53,458 nucleotides of DNA from NCBI GenBank assembly GCA_964522605.1, contig CAZFWV010000008.1:1-53458 (forward strand). The letters are read 5' to 3'. Both the position numbers and the translations under genes were made by a program. Of this stretch, positions 26,025-34,189 are shown one piece after another. How positions within the stretch are numbered: position 1 is the stretch's first letter; each line of letters starts with the position of its first letter. Source of the stretch: CAVZLD01 sp964522605 (GTDB lineage: Bacteria > Planctomycetota > Planctomycetia > Pirellulales > Pirellulaceae). The notes below the pieces were generated by a model that searched no databases, was not told the DNA's origin, and worked only from the letters and a program-made list of their open reading frames with translations.

Positions 26025-27998
26025 TCAACTAGTCGGAGTCGATAGGGGACGAGATTCGTCGCTCGCGGGAGCGACCTGCGGCGCGGGATTGGTCCCCCGC
26101 AGCATTTCCATTCGCTGTGCGTTCGTGACTTCGTCCAACCGGGCCGCGATCCCCGATTCGAGCTGCGGCTGGTCCTTCCGGTGCCACGGCAGTCGGGCGG
26201 TGAACCGGCTGCCTTTTCCGAATTCGCTTTCGAAAGAGATCTCGCCTCCGAGCAGACGACAGAGCTCCTTCACGATCGAAAGCCCCAGACCGGTGCCGGA
26301 GAATTTCCGAGTGAGACCATCGTTGCCGAGCACGGCGGTACCCTGCCGAAACTTCTCAAAGATGATCTGTCGATCCTCTTCGGCGATCCCTACGCCCGTG
26401 TCCTCCACGGACAGCACCAAATCATCATGGCGATCGCGACGTGCGGAGACGACGATGCGACCTCCTTCGGGAGTAAACTTGATCGCGTTGGAAAGCAGGT
26501 TGGTCAGAATCTGCTGGACCTTTGCTTGATCCTGATGCATGAGCGGCAGATTCGGCTCGATCACTGCCTCCAAGTCGATGTTCTTCTCCTCGGATAAGGC
26601 ACGGACTAAATCACATTGAGCGTGGATCACCGCTTCGATGGAGAAATCGGTCAGCCGCAGCCCCATTCGTCCGCTTTCCATCTTGGCCAGGTCCAGAATA
26701 TCGTTGATCATCTCCAACAGGACACGCCCCGATTTGCCGATATTATCGACCCAACGCTTCTGTTTCTCATTAAGCGAATCAATCCCGCGCAGAACATCGG
26801 AAAAACCGATAATACTGTTCAGCGGCGTTCGAAGCTCGTGACTCATGTTTGCGAGGAAATCACTCCGCAAACGGTTCATCTCGTGCAACTGCATGTTTGC
26901 CTGAGCGAGTTGATCGAGTCTTCCGTCGAGATCACCATTGACGCGGCGCAATTCCTCTTGCGTATCCACCAAGTGCCGCAGCATCCGGTTGAACGAGGCA
27001 GCCAGGTCCTCGAATTCGTCATTCGTTTGGATGTCGGCGCGCAAGTTCGTGTTGCCCCGGCTGATCTCATCGCTGACATCTCGCAGATGATTCAGCGGTT
27101 TCACAATCACGTAACGCACCACCAGGTAGAGTGCGATGACAGAAACAAAGACGGTGACGATCGCAGTCGCCAGCAGAATCGCCCGACTCTTGGTCATCGC
27201 CAACTGCGTCTCCTCGCTCGGAATGGCGACCTTCATGATCCGCAGCGGGCCGCGCAGCTCGGGATGCTTTTCCTGTTGCAGCGGCGCGAAAACGCCACCC
27301 CAGGTCAGGTGACACACGATACAACTGTCGCGCCAATAGACGGGCTGATAGTAATAGTATTTCTTGGCCCTCGCCTCCAGTTTCGAAACCGGGAGCAGTG
27401 GCTCGGACGGCACCTCCTCCAGCGCGGATGGCTCACCCGGTCGATCCTCGATCAGCGGTTCATCCGGCAGGGACTCCGTCGCGGGTCGGTCAGAATCGAC
27501 GTCGGGAACCGGTCGCAGTTCCGCGGTCGGCCCGACCGCTTCCGGGGCGGGACGCTGCCGAATTTGCTCCTCCAAACGCCACTTGAGTTCGGCCATCACC
27601 GCCCGCTCATGCTCCGTCCGCGGCAACCGGGTCTTCTTGTGACTTTGGTCGATCGTCCCCGCTTCATCCAGAACGAGGATTTCCCACTCAAAATTCTGCG
27701 TGAGCAGGTCGCGATCCATTTCGCGAAGTAGCGCAGGCATATCCGGCCAATTGCCGCCCGGCCGCACGAGAGCACTACTCGGATTGAAATGCTCCTCGAA
27801 GTGGTATCGCAGCAGGCTGAGATCGACGAAGTCTTGCCCGGTCTTCTTCGTCTTGTCCTTCACCAACTGCTCCGCGTTCCGTTCGGCGTACCAGAAGGCC
27901 GCGGTAATCAGCAGGAACAGGCAGGCGCCGAACAGAACCAGGCACTTGCGTTCCAGATTGGTCTCGCCCAGAACGCGTTTGATTGAACGATAAGACAT
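26025..27998 (-). CDS. Sensor histidine kinase with periplasmic c-type haem motif
   Basis: 657 residues from the ATG at 27998. Order: span 1 (about 19-38), periplasmic domain, CIVCH at 226-230 (a CxxCH covalent haem-binding motif, after YYYYQPVYWRDS), span 2 (about 272-296), HAMP (about 296-348), coiled coil, HisKA with H387 (MSHELRTPLN), and a HATPase domain with NLLSNAIKFT, DTGVGI and GTGLGLS. The haem motif and its surroundings resemble the Tll0287-like (DUF3365) sensor domain, so redox or gas sensing is likely. A Pro/Glu/Asp-rich stretch (about 148-205) splits the sensor domain. No response regulator gene lies nearby. 50 bases after priA and nine before rnhA. Confidence 0.88.
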   Translation of the reverse strand: MSYRSIKRVLGETNLERKCLVLFGACLFLLITAAFWYAERNAEQLVKDKTKKTGQDFVDLSLLRYHFEEHFNPSSALVRPGGNWPDMPALLREMDRDLLTQNFEWEILVLDEAGTIDQSHKKTRLPRTEHERAVMAELKWRLEEQIRQRPAPEAVGPTAELRPVPDVDSDRPATESLPDEPLIEDRPGEPSALEEVPSEPLLPVSKLEARAKKYYYYQPVYWRDSCIVCHLTWGGVFAPLQQEKHPELRGPLRIMKVAIPSEETQLAMTKSRAILLATAIVTVFVSVIALYLVVRYVIVKPLNHLRDVSDEISRGNTNLRADIQTNDEFEDLAASFNRMLRHLVDTQEELRRVNGDLDGRLDQLAQANMQLHEMNRLRSDFLANMSHELRTPLNSIIGFSDVLRGIDSLNEKQKRWVDNIGKSGRVLLEMINDILDLAKMESGRMGLRLTDFSIEAVIHAQCDLVRALSEEKNIDLEAVIEPNLPLMHQDQAKVQQILTNLLSNAIKFTPEGGRIVVSARRDRHDDLVLSVEDTGVGIAEEDRQIIFEKFRQGTAVLGNDGLTRKFSGTGLGLSIVKELCRLLGGEISFESEFGKGSRFTARLPWHRKDQPQLESGIAARLDEVTNAQRMEMLRGTNPAPQVAPASDESRPLSTPTS

Positions 27999-28048
27999 AG
28001 GACTTATCTTACGAAGCCGATCGGAGCCAAGCCAGGGCGATTCCGCCG

Positions 28049-30340
28049 TCAAAGCATCTCCCAGGGATCCACATCGGGCAACCATTGGATCTCGTCCGGC
28101 AGACGCAGGACACGCCGTGCTTCTCGAATCGATGCACGCAACAGGTCCCGATCCGGGCCCTGGAGGATCAAGTGAAATCGATACTTTCTGCGAAGCCGTG
28201 CCATGGGAGCCGGGGCAGGCCCGAGGACACGCGTCGTGTCTTGGTCAACCAGTTGAGCACGCAGGAACGTGGCGAGTTGATCGGCGGCTTGCTCACACGG
28301 TCGGGCGTCATCACCCCGAAGGATCACGCGAATCATGGCGCCGAACGGCGGATACCCGAATTGCGCGCGGTGGGGCAGTTCCTGTCGCGCGAACGCTTCG
28401 TAATCATGGCGTTCGGCAGCGCGGATGGCGGGATGATCTGGGCTGAAGGTCTGGACCAACACGCGTCCTCCCTTCTCCCCTCGCCCCGTGCGGCCGGCGA
28501 CCTGCGTGACGAGTTGGAACGTGCGTTCCGCCGCACGGAAATCCGGTAAGTGGAGCGCCGTATCCGCGTTGATGACTCCCACCAAGGTCACGTTGGGGAA
28601 GTCGAGCCCCTTCGCAATCATCTGCGTGCCCAACAGGATCTGAACCTCGCCCCGGCGAAAACGGGAAAGGCATTCCTCGTAGGATCCCGCCCGACGCATC
28701 GAATCGGAATCCATCCGCAAACAGACGGCATGCGGAAACCGATCGCGAACCTCGGCTTCCAATCGCTGCGTCCCCAGGCCGCTGTAACGAATCCCCTCAA
28801 ATCCGCATTGCGGGCAATTCGGCGGCGCCAGGATCTCGTAATCGCAATAGTGACAGAGCGCCTTCTCTCCCTCGCGATGGTGCGTCAGTGCTAAGTCGCA
28901 ATCCGGACAGCGAACCACCTCGCCACAGGCCGGACACTGGATATGGGTGGAAAATCCGCGTCGATTCAACAGCAGTATGATCTGCTGCTGCCGCTCAAGT
29001 GTCTCCCGAATGGCTAACTCCAGTCGACGGCCGATCGCCCCGCGTGAGCCCCGGTGTCGAAACTCGTGTCGCAGATCGAGCACCACAACTTCTGGCAGCT
29101 GGCGGTCCAGGATGCGCTGCGGCATGGAGACCAGCCGATACACCCCGTCCTGGGCGAGCTGCCAGCTCTCCAGCGAGGGAGTCGCCGATCCAAGGATCAA
29201 GGGGACGCGCTCGGCTTGGGCCCGGAACCGAGCCACATCACGCGCATGGTACCGAGGAACCGAATCTTGCTTAAACGATCCATCGTGCTCTTCATCCAAG
29301 ACCATCAAGCCCAGGTGGGGCGTCGGAGCAAACACGGCGCTTCGAGCGCCGACAACGACCTGGACCTCACCCCGTTCAATGCGCCGCCAGTGCCAGTGTC
29401 GCTCCGAGTCGGACAAGTGACTGTGAAGAACAGCGACCTGTGGGAATCGCGCGCGAAATCGGCGCTCGGTCTGCGGCGTGAGACTGATCTCGGGGACAAG
29501 CACAATCGCTTGCCTCCCATACCGCATGACTTCTTCGATCGAGCGGATGTAGACCTCGGTCTTGCCACTTCCCGTCACACCGTGCAGCAGAATCGTTTCG
29601 TGAACGCCCGCTTCCAGCGCCTGGACGACTCCCTCCACGGCCCGCTGTTGATCCGCGTGCAACTGGACCAGCTCCGGCGGCTCGACAGGAATCTCCGTTG
29701 GCGTGCCCGATAGCACGCGGCGCGTCTCACAGCGGAGCAGACCTTTTTTCTCCAAGGACTGGATCGGACTGACCGTGCATCCCAGCTGCTGCATCACCGC
29801 CTGCCGCGGGAGGGGAACCGCAGCCCGTTGCAGTAGCTGGATGACGGCCGCTTGCTTGGGCGGCAGCGCTGCTGGGTCGATCGGATCAGCGAGATCTGTC
29901 GCCAATCGCAGGACAATCTCATTTCGCGTCCCAGCTTGGCCCCGCACGCCCGCTGGCAAAACCGTCTCCAAGACGCGCCCCCAAGGTGCCAAGTAGTAAT
30001 CCGCCAACCACTGACTAAGCTGCAGCATGGGTGGAGACAGAAGCGGGGCCGCATCGATCACTCGAACCACGTCCTTCAATCGGCGTGTCCGCTCGGCCTC
30101 AACCCGCACCGCCACGCAATAGCCCACCTGTCGTCGATTCCCCCGGCCAAACGGCACCTGCAGTCGTTTCCCCGCCGATACTTCGACCCGCAGCCGATCC
30201 GGGACCCGGTAATCGAATTCGCCTTCGACAACTCCAGCAAAAACGACGGTCGCAACACACTGTTCCTTCTGGACATCCAATTCCCAAGGAGCTGGATCTC
30301 GGTCGAAAAGCTCGCGTTGATCCGATCTGGCTGCTCCCAT
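28049..30340 (-). CDS. priA: Primosomal protein N' (replication restart helicase PriA)
   Basis: 763 residues; recognises abandoned forks and D-loops and starts replisome reloading. N-terminal 3'-DNA-binding domain with FDYRVPDRL and VPFGRGNRRQVGY; helicase Walker A GVTGSGKT at residues 254-261, DEEH box (MVLDEEHDGSFKQD), GSATPSLES, and the zinc-binding cysteines CPACG, CPDCD, CHYCD, CPQCG in the insertion typical of PriA. C-terminus with VAGRTGRGEKGGRVLVQT. The ATG at 30340 is the first in frame. First gene of a four-gene minus-strand cluster; 259 bases separate it from divergent nadD. Confidence 0.96.
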   Translation of the reverse strand: MGAARSDQRELFDRDPAPWELDVQKEQCVATVVFAGVVEGEFDYRVPDRLRVEVSAGKRLQVPFGRGNRRQVGYCVAVRVEAERTRRLKDVVRVIDAAPLLSPPMLQLSQWLADYYLAPWGRVLETVLPAGVRGQAGTRNEIVLRLATDLADPIDPAALPPKQAAVIQLLQRAAVPLPRQAVMQQLGCTVSPIQSLEKKGLLRCETRRVLSGTPTEIPVEPPELVQLHADQQRAVEGVVQALEAGVHETILLHGVTGSGKTEVYIRSIEEVMRYGRQAIVLVPEISLTPQTERRFRARFPQVAVLHSHLSDSERHWHWRRIERGEVQVVVGARSAVFAPTPHLGLMVLDEEHDGSFKQDSVPRYHARDVARFRAQAERVPLILGSATPSLESWQLAQDGVYRLVSMPQRILDRQLPEVVVLDLRHEFRHRGSRGAIGRRLELAIRETLERQQQIILLLNRRGFSTHIQCPACGEVVRCPDCDLALTHHREGEKALCHYCDYEILAPPNCPQCGFEGIRYSGLGTQRLEAEVRDRFPHAVCLRMDSDSMRRAGSYEECLSRFRRGEVQILLGTQMIAKGLDFPNVTLVGVINADTALHLPDFRAAERTFQLVTQVAGRTGRGEKGGRVLVQTFSPDHPAIRAAERHDYEAFARQELPHRAQFGYPPFGAMIRVILRGDDARPCEQAADQLATFLRAQLVDQDTTRVLGPAPAPMARLRRKYRFHLILQGPDRDLLRASIREARRVLRLPDEIQWLPDVDPWEML

Positions 30341-30599
30341 CGCTCATTCGACTCATTTCGTGCTACGCGCTCCGCTCCGGGTCCCGCACGCGAATCCCCA
30401 ATTCGTCGCCCCGCCGCCGCGAAGGCGAAATGGAGTCCGCTGTCACCGTGGTTCACCCGATCGAGAGGATCCGCTACGATTCGGCATCGTCCGAGCACAT
30501 TGTGTATCGCTTTTGCGGTTGGCTGCCTAGTGCTTCGTCACAGCACTGGAACGGACTCGGTGGATACAGTGTACCTGAATCCGAAAAAGGACCCCTAGA

Positions 30600-31226
30600 A
30601 TGCGTCTAGGACTACTCGGCGGCTCCTTTGATCCGGTCCACTACGGTCACCTTCTGCTGGCCGAATGCTGCCGCGAGGCGTGCGCTTTAGATGAAGTCTG
30701 GTTTGTGCCAGCCGCCACGCCCCCCCATAAGCAATCCCGGTCCCTCGCCTCCGCAGGACAACGCCTGGAAATGCTGCAACTGGCCACCGGTGGGGCCCCC
30801 GCCTTCCGTGTCTGTGAGTTGGAAATCCAACGAAAAGGGGTCAGCTATACCGTGGACACGTTAGAGCAGATTCACCGCGAACAACCGGAGACCGAGCTTT
30901 TTCTGCTGCTCGGCGCCGATTCACTAAATGATCTGCCCAACTGGCGTGAACCCGAGAGGATTTGTCAGCTGGCTCAACCAGTCGCCGTCCGACGCCCTAA
31001 TTATCCCGAACCGCGATTCGAACTGCTGGCAGACCTGCTCTCCTCCAGACAATTGCAGAATCTTCAAGAGCAACAGGTCGCCATGCCACTCATCGAATTG
31101 AGCAGCAGTGACATTCGACAACGGATCAGCGCGGGCCAGAGTATTCGTTTTCGGACACCTCGCGCCGTGGAGAAATTCATCCAGGCTCAGCGAATCTATG
31201 AATCAGAGTCGCCGTCCCAACGATAA
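30600..31226 (+). CDS. nadD: Nicotinate-nucleotide adenylyltransferase
   Basis: 208-residue nucleotidyltransferase making nicotinate adenine dinucleotide in NAD synthesis. The phosphate-binding motif GGSFDPVHYGHLLLAE is at residues 7-22, PPHKQ follows at about 42, LLLGADSLNDLPNW in the middle, and the ISS..IR motif near the end reads LSSSDIRQRI. AAGGA lies nine bases before the ATG. Divergent from priA. Upstream at 30527-30546 is a small hairpin sequence (AGTGCTTCGTCACAGCACT) that may belong to a repeat. Confidence 0.95.
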   Translation: MRLGLLGGSFDPVHYGHLLLAECCREACALDEVWFVPAATPPHKQSRSLASAGQRLEMLQLATGGAPAFRVCELEIQRKGVSYTVDTLEQIHREQPETELFLLLGADSLNDLPNWREPERICQLAQPVAVRRPNYPEPRFELLADLLSSRQLQNLQEQQVAMPLIELSSSDIRQRISAGQSIRFRTPRAVEKFIQAQRIYESESPSQR

Positions 31227-31301
31227 CGGACCATTCCGTCGCAAACGGTCTACGCGAGAAGCGCACCGCCCGAAATGCCCTGGGACGTGACTTCGACTCG
31301 A

Positions 31302-31568
31302 TCAGGCACTGCGACGCAGACCCAGATGATCGCGGAGAGGTTCCGAGATGGATGTGCTAGCAACAAAGATTCGTGGATCAGCGCGTAAGGCCTCGAGCAA
31401 CTGATCCAGCTGTTCTAACGGATTTAAGGCGAGATCGACAAAGAGAAACTTGCCTCCCGCAATTTCGCAACTCCCCCCGCCCGCCCCGCCCAGCCATTCG
31501 TGGCGGATGCGGTAACCTAGCGATTCTGCCAGCGCGAGTGCCTCTTTCAACAAGGCAAAAGTCTGCAT
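31302..31568 (-). CDS. Small conserved-type protein of unknown function
   Basis: 88 residues starting MQTFALLKEALALAESLGYRI; AAGGAG is six bases before the ATG at 31568, which is why I choose this over the longer frame. The middle reads HEWLGGAGGGSCEIAGGKFLFVDLALNPLEQLDQLLEAL, a Gly-rich Cys-containing turn followed by a helix. No signal peptide or membrane span. I have a sense that similar small proteins occur in planctomycetes but cannot name the family. Neighbours (nadD convergent on its 3' side) give no functional hint. Confidence 0.7.
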   Translation of the reverse strand: MQTFALLKEALALAESLGYRIRHEWLGGAGGGSCEIAGGKFLFVDLALNPLEQLDQLLEALRADPRIFVASTSISEPLRDHLGLRRSA

Positions 31569-31740
31569 GCGTCGCTCCTTTTGGACCCCGCACGAACGAT
31601 CCCCCTGGACCGCTCCGATTGAAAACCTTGTTATCTTGGAGATGATTTGCGCAACGAGCAGGAGCACCTCGGGTCTGCATTCTGACGTTGCACGTTTCCC
31701 GAATTTCCGTGCTCCGATGTACGGAATGCCCGGAAAATCC

Positions 31741-31812
31741 TAACCCGAAGCGTCGGCGAGGGAACGCTCTAGAACGGTCCGGATCTGTCTCCCTCGCTGA
31801 TGCTTCGGGTTA
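31741..31812. repeat. Palindromic dispersed repeat R3
   Basis: Arms of 23 bases (31741-31763 and 31790-31812; TAACCCGAAGCGTCGGCGAG... against ...CTGATGCTTCGGGTTA) pair with two mismatches around a 26-base loop. On the minus strand it reads as NPKHQRG...SLADASG, a peptide I recognise from spurious planctomycete gene calls. It lies in the 629-base gap (31569-32197) between the small protein and the histidine kinase; I see no gene in the rest of that gap. Confidence 0.75.
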
Positions 31813-32197
31813 CGATGCACGCCAAGTACGCGACTCCAAGAGATCCACACGCCGTAATACACCCATCGATTGGAGACCCGCCATGCGCGGTGGGGATTAT
31901 AGACTGATCTCATGCAGGATCCGAGGTCGATTCGACGATACCAGAACAGAGAGTAACTAAAGCCTCCGCAACTACTTAACTCGCGTGATCCGGGCAAGAC
32001 AGAGCAACGGCATTCGTCGCCGAGCTTAAGCAAAACTGGCGCGACAATGCAAACTAGGTCCTGTCTAGAAATTCCTCTCCCCCGAAACAGGTCGTATTTT
32101 CCATCGTCGCGACCTCTTGCGGCTTCCCCGCCTGATCGAGTGAAAGACGTTGGGGATAGAGCTTCGGGTCCGGAAACGCGATGAGCGAGCGAATTGG

Positions 32198-33022
32198 ATG
32201 AACGACGAACCACGACTCGAGCGACTGGAACAAGAAAACGCACAACTGCGTCGTCAACTGCTGCAGGCACAGAAGTTGACTGCATTGGGAGAGTTGGTCA
32301 GCACAACGACTCATGAATTCAACAATGTGCTCACGACCATTATCAACTACGCGAAGCTAGGACTCCGTCATCAGGACCAGGCGACGCGAGACAAGTCGTT
32401 GCAGAAGATCCTGGCGGCAGGCGAGCGAGCAGCGCGAATCACGCATGGCGTTCTGGGGATGGCAAGGAATCGTGCGGACCGATTCACGCCGACCGATCTG
32501 CGGGCGATTGTCGAAGAAACCCTGTTCCTGCTCGAGCGGGAAATGAGCAAATACCGGATCGCCGTCGATCGCGAACTCGCGTCCGTTCCGCCGGTCATGG
32601 CGATCGGGAACCAGGTTCAGCAGGTGCTTCTGAATCTCCTGATCAATGCCCGGCAGGCGATGGATCACGGCGGCCGTCTACTCGTCCGACTGGCTCTCGC
32701 ACCGGAGCAGTCGATGGTCGATCTGACGGTTCGCGATTCGGGACGAGGCATCCCTGCCGAGCAACTGCACCACATTTTCGAACCATTCTTTAGCACAAAG
32801 GACGGTCCCGATGCGAGCGGCAAAGGAGGCACCGGGTTAGGTCTTTCCGCCTGCCGGCAAATCGTGGAATCGCATCAGGGAAAAATCCGTGTTGAGAGCA
32901 CTCTAGGACGTGGAACGGCCTTCACGATCCGATTGCCGGTCGCCGCCCCCGATGCGGCAGTTCCACCGATCCCCGCGGTCGACCTGCCAACCGAGTCCCC
33001 CTCGGCAACAACCGAATGCTAA
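32198..33022 (+). CDS. Soluble sensor histidine kinase without input domain
   Basis: 274 residues. A short coiled coil (ERLEQENAQLRRQLLQAQKL) leads straight into an H-box with His39 (TTTHEFNNVLTTIINYAKLG), then a HATPase domain with NLLINARQAM (N box), DSGRGIPAEQ (G1), FEPFFSTK (F box) and GTGLGLSACRQI (G2). No membrane span and no PAS, GAF or receiver domain, so it must take its signal from a partner or by dimerisation. The ATG at 32198 is preferred over a TTG at 32150 in frame. No response regulator adjoins it. Confidence 0.85.
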   Translation: MNDEPRLERLEQENAQLRRQLLQAQKLTALGELVSTTTHEFNNVLTTIINYAKLGLRHQDQATRDKSLQKILAAGERAARITHGVLGMARNRADRFTPTDLRAIVEETLFLLEREMSKYRIAVDRELASVPPVMAIGNQVQQVLLNLLINARQAMDHGGRLLVRLALAPEQSMVDLTVRDSGRGIPAEQLHHIFEPFFSTKDGPDASGKGGTGLGLSACRQIVESHQGKIRVESTLGRGTAFTIRLPVAAPDAAVPPIPAVDLPTESPSATTEC

Positions 33023-33041
33023 GCTCTGTCTCCAGGCTGTG

Positions 33042-33064
33042 GGCCGACTGGTCTCAAGTCGGCC
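33042..33064 (+). terminator. Perfect 8-bp hairpin after the soluble histidine kinase
   Basis: GGCCGACT (33042-33049) pairs perfectly with AGTCGGCC (33057-33064) around a seven-base loop, 20 bases after the stop codon. Only a short CTTTTG occurs later, so intrinsic termination is plausible but not certain. It could also serve the convergent lipoprotein gene. Confidence 0.4.
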
Positions 33065-33163
33065 TAAGTGGACCGCGACTTTTGAGATAAGGCCTGGGTC
33101 GATCGGGCGCGGTGAGCGTCTTGCGTAACAAAGCACTGGCTTTCGCCGGGCTTGTCGGCGGAA

Positions 33164-33811
33164 TCACCGGTGGAGCGTCTCGACGGGAGGAGGCGGTTCG
33201 ACCTTCACCAAGCGCGCATATAGATCCGCAAGCATCTTCTGCTCGAGCGCGACATCCCGGCCTTGAGGAATCCAGCCCAGGGTTTCGGGGCGCGCGAGTT
33301 GCCGACCCTGCGGACGTACCAAGCTGCCATCGTATCGCTGAACAGCCCCTCCCGCAGTGGCCATTTCCGGATTGGCCAGGTCTTCCAGCTCTTTCCGCAC
33401 AATGATCTGGACGCCATAGCCCGCATGGGATGGTGAGACGCGAATGAGTGCTTGCCGACGAATCGACTGAAACGTGCCGTGCCACGTTTCAAAACCATGA
33501 ACGGCGTCTTTCCGCCACACTTCCGCAACGGATGCGCCGGACCGTGGACGCGTCTCGATACGACCTTCCGTCAAGACGTTCCCGACGAGCCGAACGCGTT
33601 CTTCGCGCGCGATCTCGAAATAGTCGTCCACAGTATCAACAATTTGATTCCAAACAAATTCCCGGTCGCTCACGGGAATCTCCAGCGGGTTGGGCAATAC
33701 CATGCCGTCACGGCTTGCCGCCTTCGAGGGAAAAAGGTGGCATCCAACGCCGAGCGAGACGCACGCGATCCATGCGCCGGTGACTGCAACGAAAGCAGAA
33801 CTCCGTTTCAA
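33164..33811 (-). CDS. Putative lipoprotein of unknown function
   Basis: About 215 residues with a lipoprotein signal (LKRSSAFVAVTGAWIACVSLGVGC; lipobox LGVGC). The mature part has NPLEIPVSDREFVWNQIVDTVDDYFEIARE and a sheet-rich middle (ALIRVSPSHAGYGVQIIVRKELEDL) that suggests an envelope protein; it ends Pro-rich. No ATG is well placed: I take the TTG at 33811 (GGGG about eight bases upstream); the frame opens at another TTG at 33841. I recognise the general type from planctomycetes, but no function is known to me. Confidence 0.7.
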   Translation of the reverse strand: MKRSSAFVAVTGAWIACVSLGVGCHLFPSKAASRDGMVLPNPLEIPVSDREFVWNQIVDTVDDYFEIAREERVRLVGNVLTEGRIETRPRSGASVAEVWRKDAVHGFETWHGTFQSIRRQALIRVSPSHAGYGVQIIVRKELEDLANPEMATAGGAVQRYDGSLVRPQGRQLARPETLGWIPQGRDVALEQKMLADLYARLVKVEPPPPVETLHR

Positions 33812-33911
33812 CGACCTGTCCCCATCCCAGAGTGGACCCAACGAATTTCGCGCGGCAGTGTCCTCGAAAGCAGATGGGACGGCAAGATCAGTCGCGACAT
33901 CCCGATCGAGT

Positions 33912-34048
33912 GGTGCCTGTCAGCTTCTGCCGACTTGCGCTGCGATCGGAAAAGTCAACGGGAGCATCGTGGGGGGAGTCCCCGCTGGACGACCAGGGGG
34001 GAAAGGAGCCGGCGAGTGACGAACAAGGAGTTCCGATTGTCGAGGGGA
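33912..34048. repeat. Dispersed repeat R2, copy B
   Basis: Shares the core CAGCTTCTGCCGACTTGCGC exactly with copy C (38641-38660), then ATCGGAAAAGTCAACGGGA, GCTGGACG.CCAGGGG and TGACGAACAAGGAGTTCCGA, with scattered differences. It occupies the 378-base gap between the putative lipoprotein start and the PEP-CTERM gene end, together with the inverted repeat at 34025-34150; no gene is seen there. Confidence 0.85.
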
Positions 34049-34150
34049 AGACAGATTTTGGATCGGAGAGTGGAGAACCGCGAGGAACGGGGAATCTCGG
34101 CGGGTCTTGCCCGGACTCCCCGTCGCTGCCCTTACCAATCGGAACTCCTT
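34025..34150. repeat. Perfect 15-bp inverted repeat at the edge of R2 copy B
   Basis: AAGGAGTTCCGATTG (34025-34039) recurs in reverse complement as CAATCGGAACTCCTT (34136-34150), about 96 bases apart. The left arm lies within the right end of R2 copy B. Could be an element boundary or the leftovers of two head-to-head R2 ends. Confidence 0.75.
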
Positions 34151-34189
34151 AGCGCCAGCAGAGCAAGCAACAGGTCAATGCGCGGCGTT

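Noticed and set aside
26616..27731. 371-codon open frame on the plus strand
   Set aside because: It is antisense to the histidine kinase, whose domains and motifs are unmistakable; GC-rich codon use leaves the opposite strand free of stops.
30527..30546. AGTGCT...AGCACT hairpin resembling CTAGTGCTGTGTCCCAGC at 39416-39433
   Set aside because: Similarity is limited to about 15 bases; too short to claim a fourth repeat family.
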